From Ectopseudomonas chengduensis (lineage in GTDB: Bacteria; Pseudomonadota; Gammaproteobacteria; Pseudomonadales; Pseudomonadaceae), in contig NZ_FMZQ01000001.1 in the NCBI RefSeq assembly GCF_900102635.1, positions 1 through 64,000 on the forward strand: a DNA stretch of 64,000 nucleotides, given 5' to 3'. Made by a program: the position numbers and the translations under genes. Each line of letters opens with the position of its first letter. Positions within the stretch are counted from its first letter, which is position 1. The notes under the pieces were generated by a model that was given only the letters and a program-made list of their open reading frames with translations, had not been told where the DNA came from and searched no databases. This document shows positions 45,995 through 55,186 of the stretch, piece after piece.

Positions 45995-48043
45995 GTGACC
46001 GCGAACAACCCCCTGCTGCAAGACTTCGACCTGCCGCCCTATTCGCAGATCAAACCGGAACACGTCGAGCCCGCCGTCGACCAGATCCTGGCAGACAGCC
46101 GCGCTGCCATCGCCAAACTGCTCGAACAACAGCAGGCCAATCCGAGCTGGGACGGCCTGGTGCTGGCTCTGGACGAGCTGGGCGCGCGCCTGGGCCGGGC
46201 CTGGAGCCCGGTGAGCCACCTCAACGCCGTATGCAACAGCCCAGAGCTGCGCGCGGCCTACGAGGCCTGCCTGCCCAAGCTGTCGGAATACTGGACGGAG
46301 ATGGGCCAGAACAAGCCGCTGTTCGAGGCCTATGACGCACTGGCCAAGAGCCCGGCTGCGGCCAATTTCGACGTGGCGCAGAAGACCATTCTCGAACACG
46401 CCCTGCGTGACTTCCGTCTGTCCGGCATCGACCTGCCGGCCGAGCAGCAGAAGCGCTATGGCGAAATCCAGATGCGCCTGTCCGAGCTGACCAGCAAGTT
46501 CTCCAACCAGTTGCTCGACGCCACCCAGGCCTGGACCAAGCACGTCACCGACGAAACCCTGCTGAGCGGCCTGACCGACTCGGCCAAGGCGCAGATGAAA
46601 CAGGCCGCAGAGGCCAAAGGCCTGGACGGCTGGCTGATCACCCTGGAATTCCCCAGCTACTACGCGGTGATGACCTACGCCGATGACCGCGCCCTGCGCG
46701 AAGAGGTCTATGCCGCCTACTGCACCCGCGCCTCCGACCAGGGGCCGAACGCCGGGCAGAACGACAACGGCCCGCTGATGAGCGAGATTCTCGACCTGCG
46801 CCAGGAACTGGCGCGCCTGCTCGGCTTCGCCAACTACAGCGAACTGAGCCTGGCCAGCAAGATGGCCGAGAACACCGACCAGGTGCTGAGCTTCCTACGC
46901 GACTTGGCCGTGCGCAGCAAGCCTTTCGCCGAGCAGGATCTCGCCGAGCTCAAGGCCTTCGCCGCCGAGCAGGGCCTGGATGACCTGCAGAGCTGGGACG
47001 TCGGCTACTACAGCGAGCGCCTGCGCCAGCAGCGCTACAGCATTTCCCAGGAAGAAGTGCGCGCCTGGTTCCCCGTGGACAAGGTGCTCACCGGCCTGTT
47101 TGCCATCGTGCAGAAGCTCTACGGCATCGAAATTCGCGAGCTGAAGGGCTTCGACACCTGGCACCCGGATGTGCGCCTGTTCGAGATCAGCGAGAACGGC
47201 CAACACGTCGGCCGCCTCTTCTTCGACCTCTACGCCCGCGCCAACAAGCGCGGCGGCGCCTGGATGGACGGCGCCCGCGACAAGCGCCGCGACGCTCAGG
47301 GCAAGCTGATCGCCCCGGTGGCCAACCTGGTGTGCAACTTCACCCCGCCGGTCGGCGGCAAACCGGCGCTGCTGACCCACGATGAGGTCACCACCCTGTT
47401 CCACGAATTCGGCCATGGCCTGCATCACCTGCTGACCCGCGTCGAGCACGCCGGTGCCTCGGGCATCAACGGCGTGGCCTGGGACGCGGTGGAGCTGCCG
47501 AGCCAGTTCATGGAGAACTGGTGCTGGGAGCCCGAAGGCCTGGCGCTGATCTCCGGCCATTTCGAGACCGGCGAGGCGCTGCCGCAGGCCATGCTGGACA
47601 AGATGCTGGCGGCGAAGAACTTCCAGTCCGGGCTGATGATGGTGCGCCAGCTGGAGTTCTCGCTGTTCGACTTCGAGCTGCACGCCAGCCACGGCGATGG
47701 CCGCAGCGTGCTGGACGTGATTGAGGCGATCCGCAGCGAAGTCTCGGTACTGCGCCCGCCGGCCTACAACCGTTTCGCCAACGGCTTTGCGCACATCTTC
47801 GCCGGTGGCTATGCGGCCGGTTACTACAGCTACAAGTGGGCCGAGGTGCTCAGTGCCGACGCCTTCTCCAAGTTCGAGGAAGAAGGCGTGTTCAACGCCG
47901 AGACCGGCCGCGCTTTCCGCGAAGCGATCCTCGCCCGCGGCGGCTCGCAGGAACCGATGGTGCTGTTCGTCGACTTCCGCGGTCGAGAGCCGAGCATCGA
48001 TGCCCTGCTGCGCCACCTCGGCCTGAGCCAGGAGGCCGCATGA
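45995..48043 (+). CDS. prlC: Oligopeptidase A
   Basis: 682 residues, M3-family zinc metallopeptidase. It has the zinc motif HEFGH (470-474) and conserved surrounding LLTHDEVTTLFHEFGHGLHH. It cleaves short peptides in the cytosol, including freed signal peptides in E. coli. The GTG start at 45995 gives TANNPLLQDFDLPPYSQIKP, the usual N-terminus. Its stop overlaps the start of the next gene (ATGA). It is divergent from the carbonic anhydrase gene. Confidence 0.95.
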   Translation: MTANNPLLQDFDLPPYSQIKPEHVEPAVDQILADSRAAIAKLLEQQQANPSWDGLVLALDELGARLGRAWSPVSHLNAVCNSPELRAAYEACLPKLSEYWTEMGQNKPLFEAYDALAKSPAAANFDVAQKTILEHALRDFRLSGIDLPAEQQKRYGEIQMRLSELTSKFSNQLLDATQAWTKHVTDETLLSGLTDSAKAQMKQAAEAKGLDGWLITLEFPSYYAVMTYADDRALREEVYAAYCTRASDQGPNAGQNDNGPLMSEILDLRQELARLLGFANYSELSLASKMAENTDQVLSFLRDLAVRSKPFAEQDLAELKAFAAEQGLDDLQSWDVGYYSERLRQQRYSISQEEVRAWFPVDKVLTGLFAIVQKLYGIEIRELKGFDTWHPDVRLFEISENGQHVGRLFFDLYARANKRGGAWMDGARDKRRDAQGKLIAPVANLVCNFTPPVGGKPALLTHDEVTTLFHEFGHGLHHLLTRVEHAGASGINGVAWDAVELPSQFMENWCWEPEGLALISGHFETGEALPQAMLDKMLAAKNFQSGLMMVRQLEFSLFDFELHASHGDGRSVLDVIEAIRSEVSVLRPPAYNRFANGFAHIFAGGYAAGYYSYKWAEVLSADAFSKFEEEGVFNAETGRAFREAILARGGSQEPMVLFVDFRGREPSIDALLRHLGLSQEAA

Positions 48044-48327
48044 GCGATGCGCCTGTGAACAGCACCCCGAAACGCTTTATCGCCGGCGCCGTGTGCCCGG
48101 CGTGCAGCGAGACCGACAGCATCAAGATGTGGAACGTCGACGGCGTGCCGCACCGCGAATGCGTCAAGTGCGGCTACGCCGACACCCTCGACGCACGCGG
48201 TAATTCGGTGCCCAAGGAGATCCCCACGCGGGTCAACGTCAGCGGCCTGAAGCCCAAGGCAGCCGACCCCAATGTGCAGGCCGTGCAGTTCTTCCCCAAT
48301 CCCAAGCTGAAAAAACCGAGCGAGTAA
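48040..48327 (+). CDS. YheV-family zinc-ribbon protein
   Basis: 95 residues. Two Cys pairs form a zinc ribbon: AVCPACSETDS and RECVKCGYADT. The FIAGAVCPAC opening is typical of YheV. Function is unknown. The start overlaps the prlC stop by 4 bases, so the gene is co-translated with oligopeptidase A. Confidence 0.86.
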   Translation: MSDAPVNSTPKRFIAGAVCPACSETDSIKMWNVDGVPHRECVKCGYADTLDARGNSVPKEIPTRVNVSGLKPKAADPNVQAVQFFPNPKLKKPSE

Positions 48328-48352
48328 TCCCACTTCTGGCCATGGAGGGCCT

Positions 48353-49432
48353 ATGCGCATTCTTTCGTTGATACTTCTGACATTCGCTTTGCCTCTAGCC
48401 GCGGAAGTCCAGATAGAGTCGTTGCAAACAGAGCATGGCAACGGCACATACCGCTTCCCGAAACTGTTGGGAACCGGCGATGCGGTAAAACGCATCAACA
48501 CCTACCTGCATGCCATTGAATTGAAGCTCCTTCCAGATAGCTTCGAAAGCTCCCCGTTCGAAAATATCTGGCCGAAGGAGGGCGAAATCTGGGGTGTGAC
48601 ACGCCTGGATTATCACGTGGATAGGTACGGGCCGGGCTTTTTGGCGGTAACCATCGAGAGTGATACGGGCGGAGCGTTCACGTCCAGGCAATCCATCAAC
48701 TATCTGTTCGATCTAGCCAGCGGCCAACCGATCATTCTCGAACAATTGCTGAGTGAAAGTGGGCTGCGGAATCTGCACGCGCAGCTTCGCCAACAGCGCA
48801 GTCAACGTATTACGGACTTCCTTAGCGGTGAGATCATCACTAATGGCAGAGACGGTCGAGCGGTATCACTGGATAGCTCCAACCCCGAGAGAGCCGCATT
48901 GCAACGCATTACCTACGAGCAATGCAGACAAACTCGCTTGGGCAGGAGCATTGACGAAGAGCACGTCCACTTGGGCAGTCAGCATCTGACCATGAGCATA
49001 ACAGGCTGTATGCTCCCCTACATACGAGACTTGGACGCGCTTGGCGACTTCGAGAATCTCATCAGCTACAGGGCGCTGGAAGATGATCTCACTCCGTATG
49101 GACACTGCCTACTTATCAAAGACGGTGCCAACTGTAAGCGTCCACCCGACATTCGGGCAGGCGGTGTCTATCAAGGTAGCCTCGATGGCTCTATTCCGAT
49201 AACTCTTGTCCTGAGTCATAAGAGCCGCAATCGCCTATCGAGTGCCTTGTATCGCGATGCGAAAGTTGAATATACGCCCTTGGAAGGAGACGCTAGCGTT
49301 CCTGAGTATCGGCAGTTGTACGAGTCCAGCTATCCACCTGCGCACTTCGAGCTTAGGGTGGATAAAAGTGGCGAGCTGACGGGCATTTGGCAACAGCAGG
49401 GCGGCAAGACACTGCCAGTGCAGCTACGCTGA
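48353..49432 (+). CDS. Hypothetical secreted protein, DUF3298/PdaC-like part possible
   Basis: 359 residues with a short signal peptide (MRILSLILLTFALPLAA, cleavage near residue 17). The middle part, with GFLAVTIESDTGGAFTSRQS and INYLFDLASGQPIILEQLL, resembles the DUF3298/RsiV-type fold in which a beta-sheet is built from exposed strands; that match is tentative. The DNA here has visibly lower GC and different codon use from its neighbours, which suggests horizontal origin or relaxed selection. It is convergent with the AraC gene, 12 bases apart. Confidence 0.6.
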   Translation: MRILSLILLTFALPLAAEVQIESLQTEHGNGTYRFPKLLGTGDAVKRINTYLHAIELKLLPDSFESSPFENIWPKEGEIWGVTRLDYHVDRYGPGFLAVTIESDTGGAFTSRQSINYLFDLASGQPIILEQLLSESGLRNLHAQLRQQRSQRITDFLSGEIITNGRDGRAVSLDSSNPERAALQRITYEQCRQTRLGRSIDEEHVHLGSQHLTMSITGCMLPYIRDLDALGDFENLISYRALEDDLTPYGHCLLIKDGANCKRPPDIRAGGVYQGSLDGSIPITLVLSHKSRNRLSSALYRDAKVEYTPLEGDASVPEYRQLYESSYPPAHFELRVDKSGELTGIWQQQGGKTLPVQLR

Positions 49433-49444
49433 GCCTCTATAGCC

Positions 49445-50236
49445 CTACTCGCGGAAAAACTCCCCCGGCGTTGCGCCGAACTGGCGGCGAAAGGCGGCGA
49501 TAAAGGCCGATAGCGAGTCATAGCCGCAGGCCAGCGCCACATCGGTGACGCGCTCGCCCTGCTCCAACGGGCTCAGCGCATCGAGCAGGCGCTGTCGCTG
49601 GCGCCAGACGCGAAAACTCAGACCCGTCTCACGCAGGAACAGCCGGCTCAGGGTCTTTTCCGAAACCCCCAGGCGCTCGCCCCATTCGCCCAGACCGAGC
49701 TGGCGCAGCATCGCATCCTCCAACCCCTGACAGACCTCGCGCAGCCGCGCGTCTTGTGGCAGCGGCAGCATCAACGCCACCTCTGGCGCAGCGCGCAGTT
49801 CGTCCAGCAACACTGCCGCCAATCTACCCGGCGCGCCCTGCTCGTCGTATTCGGCCGGCAACGCACTGAAACCGCGAATCAGCTCGCGCAGCAGCGGGCT
49901 GACCGCCAACACTCGGCACTCGGCCGGCCCCCAGGGCACCGCGCTGCCGTCGATGTACAGGCTGCGCATCTCGGTGCGTGGCGAGCTGAAGACCTGATGT
50001 TCGACCCCCGCCGGCACCCACACCGCGCGCTGCGGAGGGGCGACGAAGCGAGCCCCAGCGGTCTGCACCTCGAGCACCCCGGCGATGGCGTAAGACAGCT
50101 GCACCCAGGGGTGGGTATGGCGGAAGGTCAGGGCGCGATTGGTCAGCGATTCGGTGCGGCCATACAGCGGCCGAGGCAGGCTGGGCAGCTCGGGCAGGCT
50201 GCGATGCAGGGTGGCGGGATGTCTGTTTGGCGACAC
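49445..50236 (-). CDS. AraC family regulator with cupin N-terminus
   Basis: 263 residues. The N-terminal cupin (TFRHTHPWVQLSYAIAG, VWVPAGVEHQV) precedes an AraC helix-turn-helix pair: GEWGERLGVSEKTLSRLFLR and TDVALACGYDSLSAFIAAFR. It starts with GTG at 50236 with a weak AGAG site. It is divergent from the BASS-family transporter, 81 bases apart, so it likely regulates that gene; inferred from position. Confidence 0.84.
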   Translation of the reverse strand: MSPNRHPATLHRSLPELPSLPRPLYGRTESLTNRALTFRHTHPWVQLSYAIAGVLEVQTAGARFVAPPQRAVWVPAGVEHQVFSSPRTEMRSLYIDGSAVPWGPAECRVLAVSPLLRELIRGFSALPAEYDEQGAPGRLAAVLLDELRAAPEVALMLPLPQDARLREVCQGLEDAMLRQLGLGEWGERLGVSEKTLSRLFLRETGLSFRVWRQRQRLLDALSPLEQGERVTDVALACGYDSLSAFIAAFRRQFGATPGEFFRE

Positions 50237-50317
50237 TTGCTGGCTCTTTAGCGTTAGCCGGAAATTTTCGACGACGATAGTCTGGCGCCCTCCTGTATCG
50301 CAAGTCCGAGATTCGCC

Positions 50318-51304
50318 ATGTTCCTGCGCCGCCTGCTGCCCGACAATTTCACCCTGACTCTGCTCGCCGTTGTGCTCGCCGCCACACTGCTACCCGCCAG
50401 CGGCCAGGTCGCCACGATCTTCGAATGGATCACCAACCTGGCCATCGCCCTGCTGTTCTTCATGCACGGCGCCAAACTGTCGCGTCAGGCGATTCTCGCT
50501 GGTGCCGGGCACTGGCGTCTGCACCTGCTGGTATTCGCCTGCACCTTCATCCTCTTTCCGCTGCTCGGCCTGGCGCTCAGGCCGGCACTGGAGCCGCTGC
50601 TGGGTAAGGAGTTGTACCTGGGCATGCTCTACCTGTGTGCGCTGCCGGCCACCGTGCAATCGGCCATCGCCTTCACCTCGCTGGCGCGCGGCAACATCCC
50701 GGCGGCGATCTGCAGCGCGGCGGCCTCCAGCCTGCTCGGTATCTTCGTCACCCCGCTGCTGGTGGCCTTGCTGATGGGCGTGCAGGGCGACAACGGCTCG
50801 ACCCTCGATGCCATCGGCAAGATCAGCCTGCAGTTGCTGCTGCCATTCGTTCTCGGCCAGATCGCCCAGCGCTGGATCGGCGGCTGGGTCAACCAGAACA
50901 AGAGCTGGCTGAAATACGTCGACCAGAGCTCGATCCTGCTGGTGGTCTACACCGCCTTCAGCGCCGCGGTGATTGGCGGCCTGTGGCAGCAGGTACCGCT
51001 GACCACCCTGCTGCTGGTGATTGCCGCCTGCTGCGTGTTGTTGGCACTGGCCCTGGTGCTGACCCACCTGCTGGGCAAATGGCTGGGTTTCAGCCTGGAA
51101 GACCGCATCACCATCCTATTCTGTGGCTCGAAGAAGAGCCTGGCCACCGGCGTACCCATGGCCCAGGTGCTGTTCGCCGGCGGCGCCATCGGCGTACTGA
51201 TCCTGCCGCTGATGCTGTTCCACCAGATCCAGCTGATGGTCTGCGCGGTGCTGGCGCAGCGTTATGCCAAGCGTGAGGAAGCGCCGCAGATCGCGGCCGT
51301 TTGA
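50318..51304 (+). CDS. Bile acid:sodium symporter (BASS/SBF-like) family transporter
   Basis: 328 residues with about ten membrane segments. The core ALPATVQSAIAFTSLARGN and LFCGSKKSLATGVPMAQVLF match the SBF-like (PF13593-type) branch, which carries organic anions or is of unknown specificity. It is divergent from the AraC gene, which may control it. The start at 50318 (MFLRRLLPDNFTL) is a good opening for this family. Confidence 0.86.
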   Translation: MFLRRLLPDNFTLTLLAVVLAATLLPASGQVATIFEWITNLAIALLFFMHGAKLSRQAILAGAGHWRLHLLVFACTFILFPLLGLALRPALEPLLGKELYLGMLYLCALPATVQSAIAFTSLARGNIPAAICSAAASSLLGIFVTPLLVALLMGVQGDNGSTLDAIGKISLQLLLPFVLGQIAQRWIGGWVNQNKSWLKYVDQSSILLVVYTAFSAAVIGGLWQQVPLTTLLLVIAACCVLLALALVLTHLLGKWLGFSLEDRITILFCGSKKSLATGVPMAQVLFAGGAIGVLILPLMLFHQIQLMVCAVLAQRYAKREEAPQIAAV

Positions 51305-51345
51305 TCGACGCCGCGACAGAAGGGACTTGCCCGGGTCTCAAATAA

Positions 51346-51361
51346 CTGTATTTTTATACAG
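51346..51361 (+). promoter_or_regulatory. LexA (SOS) box upstream of the radical SAM gene
   Basis: CTGTATTTTTATACAG fits the gammaproteobacterial LexA consensus CTG-N10-CAG with the usual AT core and near-perfect symmetry. It lies 19 bases before the ATG and would cover the promoter. The PA0069 gene of P. aeruginosa is, as I recall, a LexA-regulated gene, which fits. Confidence 0.85.
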
Positions 51362-51380
51362 TATATTTTGGAGTCCGAAC

Positions 51381-52442
51381 ATGTCCGTCAGCCTGCCGCC
51401 ACGTGGCCGTGGTACCGCCAGCAATCCGCACAACCGCTATGCACCGACCCGTTCGGAGCAGGAAGACGACGGCTGGTATCAGGACGAGACCCCGCCAAGT
51501 CGCGCCACCGAAGTGCGCAAGGAGCAGGCGAAGACGGCGATCACCCGCAACAACTCGCCGGATGTAGGCTTCGACCGCTCGGTGAACCCCTACCGTGGCT
51601 GTGAGCATGGCTGCATCTACTGTTTTGCCAGGCCGACTCACGCTTACTGGGACATGTCGCCGGGCATCGACTTCGAAACCCGCCTGATCGCCAAGACCAA
51701 CCTGGCCGAACGCCTCGAAGAGCAACTGCAAAAACCCGGCTACGTGCCGCAACCCATCGCCCTGGGCATCAACACCGACGCCTACCAGCCCATCGAGCGC
51801 GAACAGCGCCTGACCCGCCAGGCCTTGGAAATCCTGCTGCGCTACAAGCACCCGTTGCACATCATCACCAAGGGCTCACTGATCCTGCGCGACCTCGACC
51901 TGCTCAGCGAGCTTGCCAGGCACAACCTGGTCAGCGTGGCCTTCAGCCTGACCACCCTGGATGACGAACTCAAACGCATCATGGAGCCGCGCACTGCCGC
52001 CCCAGCGGCGCGCCTGCGTGCCATGCGCACGCTGCATGAAACGGGTGTCCCGGTCAGCGCAATCTGCGCGCCGATGATTCCGCAGATCAACGACATGGAG
52101 CTGGAAGCACTCCTGGAAGCCGCCCGTGACGCCGGCGCTCGTTCGGCCGGTTACGTACTGCTGCGCCTGCCGCTGGAGATCGCCGGGTTGTTCGAGGAGT
52201 GGCTGCAGGTGCACTTTCCGGATCGCGCCGCCCACGTGATGAGCCTGATTCGCCAGAGCCGTGGCGGCAAGAACTACGACAGCCGCTTCGGCAGCCGCAT
52301 GCGTGGCGAGGGCCTGTTCGCCGATCTGCTGGAGCAGCGTTTTCGCCTGGCGCGGCGCAGGCTCGGCCTGGATCAGCGAGGCAGCGTGGTGCTGGACTGT
52401 TCGCAGTTCTGCCCGCCGGGTGCGCAATTGAGCCTGCTCTGA
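51381..52442 (+). CDS. PA0069-type radical SAM protein (SplB-like), SOS-regulated
   Basis: 353 residues. The radical SAM cluster motif CEHGCIYCF (Cys74, Cys78, Cys81) sits in NPYRGCEHGCIYCFARPTH. Related proteins are grouped with spore photoproduct lyase-like DNA repair enzymes, but the activity of this branch is not known to me. The true start at 51381 (MSVSLPPRGRG) gives a family-typical N-terminus; a frame from 51264 is spurious. The LexA box 19 bases upstream points to induction by DNA damage. Confidence 0.9.
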   Translation: MSVSLPPRGRGTASNPHNRYAPTRSEQEDDGWYQDETPPSRATEVRKEQAKTAITRNNSPDVGFDRSVNPYRGCEHGCIYCFARPTHAYWDMSPGIDFETRLIAKTNLAERLEEQLQKPGYVPQPIALGINTDAYQPIEREQRLTRQALEILLRYKHPLHIITKGSLILRDLDLLSELARHNLVSVAFSLTTLDDELKRIMEPRTAAPAARLRAMRTLHETGVPVSAICAPMIPQINDMELEALLEAARDAGARSAGYVLLRLPLEIAGLFEEWLQVHFPDRAAHVMSLIRQSRGGKNYDSRFGSRMRGEGLFADLLEQRFRLARRRLGLDQRGSVVLDCSQFCPPGAQLSLL

Positions 52443-52477
52443 CTTGGCAGCCCGTCTCGATATGTTAAAACGTGGCA

Positions 52478-52567
52478 GGATCCGTACGAAAAGTTTCCGA
52501 GCGAAGGTCAGGCGAACCGTTTTTTAACGAAGCATCACCGAGCGCAGGTATTTTTCGTACAGATCCT
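52478..52567. repeat. MITE-like inverted-repeat element (type 3)
   Basis: 90 bases bounded by AGGATCCGTACGAAAAG and TTTTTCGTACAGATCCT (15 of 17 inverted match). No coding capacity. It lies 26 bases upstream of the mtlR start and shortly after the radical SAM gene. Confidence 0.75.
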
Positions 52568-52593
52568 TCTTGAGGCATTGACCGACGACGACC

Positions 52594-53499
52594 ATGACCC
52601 GCACATCCCGCGTAGCCGACCCGTCCTACGAACTGATGGACGACCATGAAGGCCATTCGCTGATCTACCGCCAGCACGGCTTTCCCTCGCCGCTGGTGCG
52701 CTGGCACTTTCACAAGGAATACGAGCTGCACCTGATCGTCGCCAGCTCCGGCAAGGTGTTCATCGGCGACTACATCGGCAATTTCTCCCCCTATACCCTG
52801 TTCCTCACCGGCCCTGGCCTGCCGCACAACTGGATCAGCCAGGTCGAGGAAGGCGAGGTGGTGGAAACCCGCGACATGCTGGTCAACTTCACCGATGAAG
52901 TGCTGGAGAGCGGTACGGCGGTGTTCGCCGAGTTGAAGACCCTGCAACCCTTGCTGGCCCGTGCGCAGTTCGGCATCGAGTTCCGCGACCCGCTGCTGAT
53001 TCGCGAAGCCGGCGTACTGATGGGCAAGATCGCCAACAGCCGCGGCATCACCCGCCTGGGCCATTTCTTCATCCTCATGGAGCTGCTCGCCGGCAGCGAG
53101 GATTACCAGTTGCTCTCGGCCGTGACCTCTTCGGAGCTGGGCGACGAGCAGCATGTCGAGCGCATCAACCGGGCGGTGGACTACATCTTCCAGCACTACG
53201 CGCAGGGCATCAGCCAGGAGGAAGTCGCCGAGCACCTGGGCATGACCACCACCTACTTTTCGCGCTTCTTCAAGCAGGCCACCGGGCGTGGTTTCGTCGA
53301 ATTCGTCAATCGCCTGCGGGTGAGCAAATCCTGCGAGCTGCTGAGCAAAAGCGACAAGCCGGTGACCGACGTGTGCTTCGAGTCCGGCTTCAGCAATATT
53401 TCCAACTTCAACCGCCGTTTCCAGCAGCTCAAGGGCATGACCCCCTCCGGTTATCGCAAGCTGGCGGTGCAGCGCCTGACCGAGCAAAACCTGTACTGA
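52594..53499 (+). CDS. mtlR: AraC family activator of the mannitol/polyol operon
   Basis: 301 residues. The N-terminal cupin-like part (VRWHFHKEYELHLIVASSGK) precedes a C-terminal AraC helix-turn-helix pair: EEVAEHLGMTTTYFSRFFKQ and VTDVCFESGFSNISNFNRRF. The size, order and following genes match MtlR of P. fluorescens. No ribosome site is close before the ATG; the MITE at 52478-52567 directly precedes it and may provide or disturb expression signals. Confidence 0.9.
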   Translation: MTRTSRVADPSYELMDDHEGHSLIYRQHGFPSPLVRWHFHKEYELHLIVASSGKVFIGDYIGNFSPYTLFLTGPGLPHNWISQVEEGEVVETRDMLVNFTDEVLESGTAVFAELKTLQPLLARAQFGIEFRDPLLIREAGVLMGKIANSRGITRLGHFFILMELLAGSEDYQLLSAVTSSELGDEQHVERINRAVDYIFQHYAQGISQEEVAEHLGMTTTYFSRFFKQATGRGFVEFVNRLRVSKSCELLSKSDKPVTDVCFESGFSNISNFNRRFQQLKGMTPSGYRKLAVQRLTEQNLY

Positions 53500-53584
53500 A
53501 TCGGTAGTCCTCCCCTGCTCCGACCTCCTCTACACCCCTCATGCCAGAGAGTTACACCCCTTACCGTGGCGGTTTGGCGCTGCC

Positions 53585-53617
53585 CGATCAGTGCAAAAAA
53601 GTATCGATCACTGTGCA
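53585..53617 (+). promoter_or_regulatory. Tandem half-sites, candidate MtlR operator
   Basis: CGATCAGTG and CGATCACTG recur with a 20-base period (53585 and 53605), about 110-140 bases before mtlE. AraC proteins bind direct repeats spaced by about two helical turns. Binding is inferred. Confidence 0.5.
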
Positions 53618-53726
53618 CTCAAGGATTTGTTCGTGCAGGCCTGCGGGGGTGTAATCCGGCCCGAGCCAAACAAAAACAATAACGATCTTCCGCAGCCATA
53701 CAGGCGCGGGAGAGGAGTTCACAAGC

Positions 53727-55037
53727 ATGAACAACTCGATCAAAGCCCTCGTTGCAGCCTCTTGCCTGTCCCTCACCCTGGTTGCTCAGGGCGCCGAAAC
53801 CCTGACCATCGCCACGGTCAACAACAGCGACATGATCCGCATGCAGCGGCTCGCCAAGACTTTCGAAGAACAGAATCCCGACATCCGTCTGAAGTGGGTG
53901 GTGCTCGAGGAGAACGTGCTGCGCCAGCGCCTGACCACAGATATCGCCACCCAGGGTGGCCAGTTCGACGTGCTCACCATTGGCATGTACGAAGCGGCGC
54001 TGTGGGGCGAGAAAGGCTGGCTGGAGCCGATGACCGAACTGCCGGCCGACTACGACCTAGACGACGTCTTCCCCTCGGTGCGCGAAGGCCTGTCCGCCAA
54101 GGGCACGCTGTACGCCCTGCCGTTCTATGCCGAAGCCTCGATCACCTATTACCGCAAGGACCTGTTCGAGCAGGCCGGTCTGGAAATGCCCGAGCAACCG
54201 ACCTGGGAGCAGATGGCCGAATTCGCCGGCAAACTGCACCAGCCAGACAAAGGCCAGTACGGCCTGTGCCTGCGCGGCAAGGCCGGCTGGGGCGAAAACA
54301 TGGCGCTGATCACCACCCTGGCCAACGCCCACGGTGCGCGCTGGTTCGATGAGCAGTGGCAGCCGGAATTCACCGGCAGCGAATGGCAGAACGCGCTGAA
54401 CTTCTACGTCGACAACATGAAGAAATACGGCCCACCCGGCGCCTCCAGCAACGGTTTCAACGAGAACCTGGCGCTGTTCAACAGCGGCAAGTGCGCGCTG
54501 TGGGTCGATGCCAGCGTGGCCGGTTCCTTCGTCACCGATACCTCGCAAAGCAAGGTCGCCGACGCCGTCGGCTTCACCTTCGCGCCGACCCAGGTCACCG
54601 ACAAGGGCGCTTCCTGGTTGTACTCCTGGGCCCTGGCGATTCCCACCAGCTCCAAGTCCAAGGACGCCGCCAAGACCTTCAGCGCCTGGGCCACCTCCAA
54701 GGCCTATGCCGAACTGGTCGCCGAGAAGGATGGCGTGGCCAACGTGCCGCCGGGCACCCGCGCCTCGACCTACAGCGACGCCTACATGCAGGCCGCGCCG
54801 TTCGCCAAGGTCACTCTGGACTCGCTGCAGAAGGCCGACCCGGCCGACCCCAGCGCCAAGCCGGTGCCTTACGTGGGCATCCAGTTGGTGACCATTCCCG
54901 AGTTCCAGGCCATCGGCACCAGCGTCGGCAAGCTGTTCACCGCCGCGCTCACCGGGCAGATGCAACCGCAGCAGGCCCTGCAAGCGGCACAGCAGAGCAC
55001 CGAGCGGGAAATGAAGCGCGCTGGCTACCCGAAGTAG
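53727..55037 (+). CDS. mtlE: Polyol ABC transporter substrate-binding protein
   Basis: 436 residues. A signal peptide (MNNSIKALVAASCLSLTLVA, cleavage near QGA-ET) precedes an ABC sugar-type binding domain (ETLTIATVNNSDMIRMQRLA, TIGMYEAALWGEKGWLEPM, FVDNMKKYGPPG region). It captures mannitol, sorbitol or arabitol in the periplasm for the MtlFGK pump. GAGGAG precedes the ATG. Gene order matches P. fluorescens mtlE. A REP pair follows before mtlF. Confidence 0.94.
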   Translation: MNNSIKALVAASCLSLTLVAQGAETLTIATVNNSDMIRMQRLAKTFEEQNPDIRLKWVVLEENVLRQRLTTDIATQGGQFDVLTIGMYEAALWGEKGWLEPMTELPADYDLDDVFPSVREGLSAKGTLYALPFYAEASITYYRKDLFEQAGLEMPEQPTWEQMAEFAGKLHQPDKGQYGLCLRGKAGWGENMALITTLANAHGARWFDEQWQPEFTGSEWQNALNFYVDNMKKYGPPGASSNGFNENLALFNSGKCALWVDASVAGSFVTDTSQSKVADAVGFTFAPTQVTDKGASWLYSWALAIPTSSKSKDAAKTFSAWATSKAYAELVAEKDGVANVPPGTRASTYSDAYMQAAPFAKVTLDSLQKADPADPSAKPVPYVGIQLVTIPEFQAIGTSVGKLFTAALTGQMQPQQALQAAQQSTEREMKRAGYPK

Positions 55038-55044
55038 CCATTTT

Positions 55045-55109
55045 GTAGGGTGGGCTTTAGCCCACCAGGGTTTCACCGTGAGTTCGTGGTGGGCTGAAGC
55101 CCACCCTAC
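55045..55109. repeat. REP pair between mtlE and mtlF
   Basis: GTAGGGTGGGCTTTAGCCCA (from 55045) and GTGGGCTGAAGCCCACCCTAC (ending 55109) form an inverted pair. A partial third unit, GCCCACCCTAC, lies near 55129-55138. A comparable REP in E. coli sits between malE and malF. Confidence 0.8.
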
Positions 55110-55186
55110 GGGACGGAACTCCGCCCGGCCCACCCTACCGGCCGCCCACTTGCGTTACGCCCCCCCCCAATTCCGCCCTCGGAGGC

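Noticed and set aside
45866..46543. N-terminal extension of the gamma carbonic anhydrase
   Set aside because: It runs antisense through prlC; the GTG at 45865 with AGGAG gives the normal family start.
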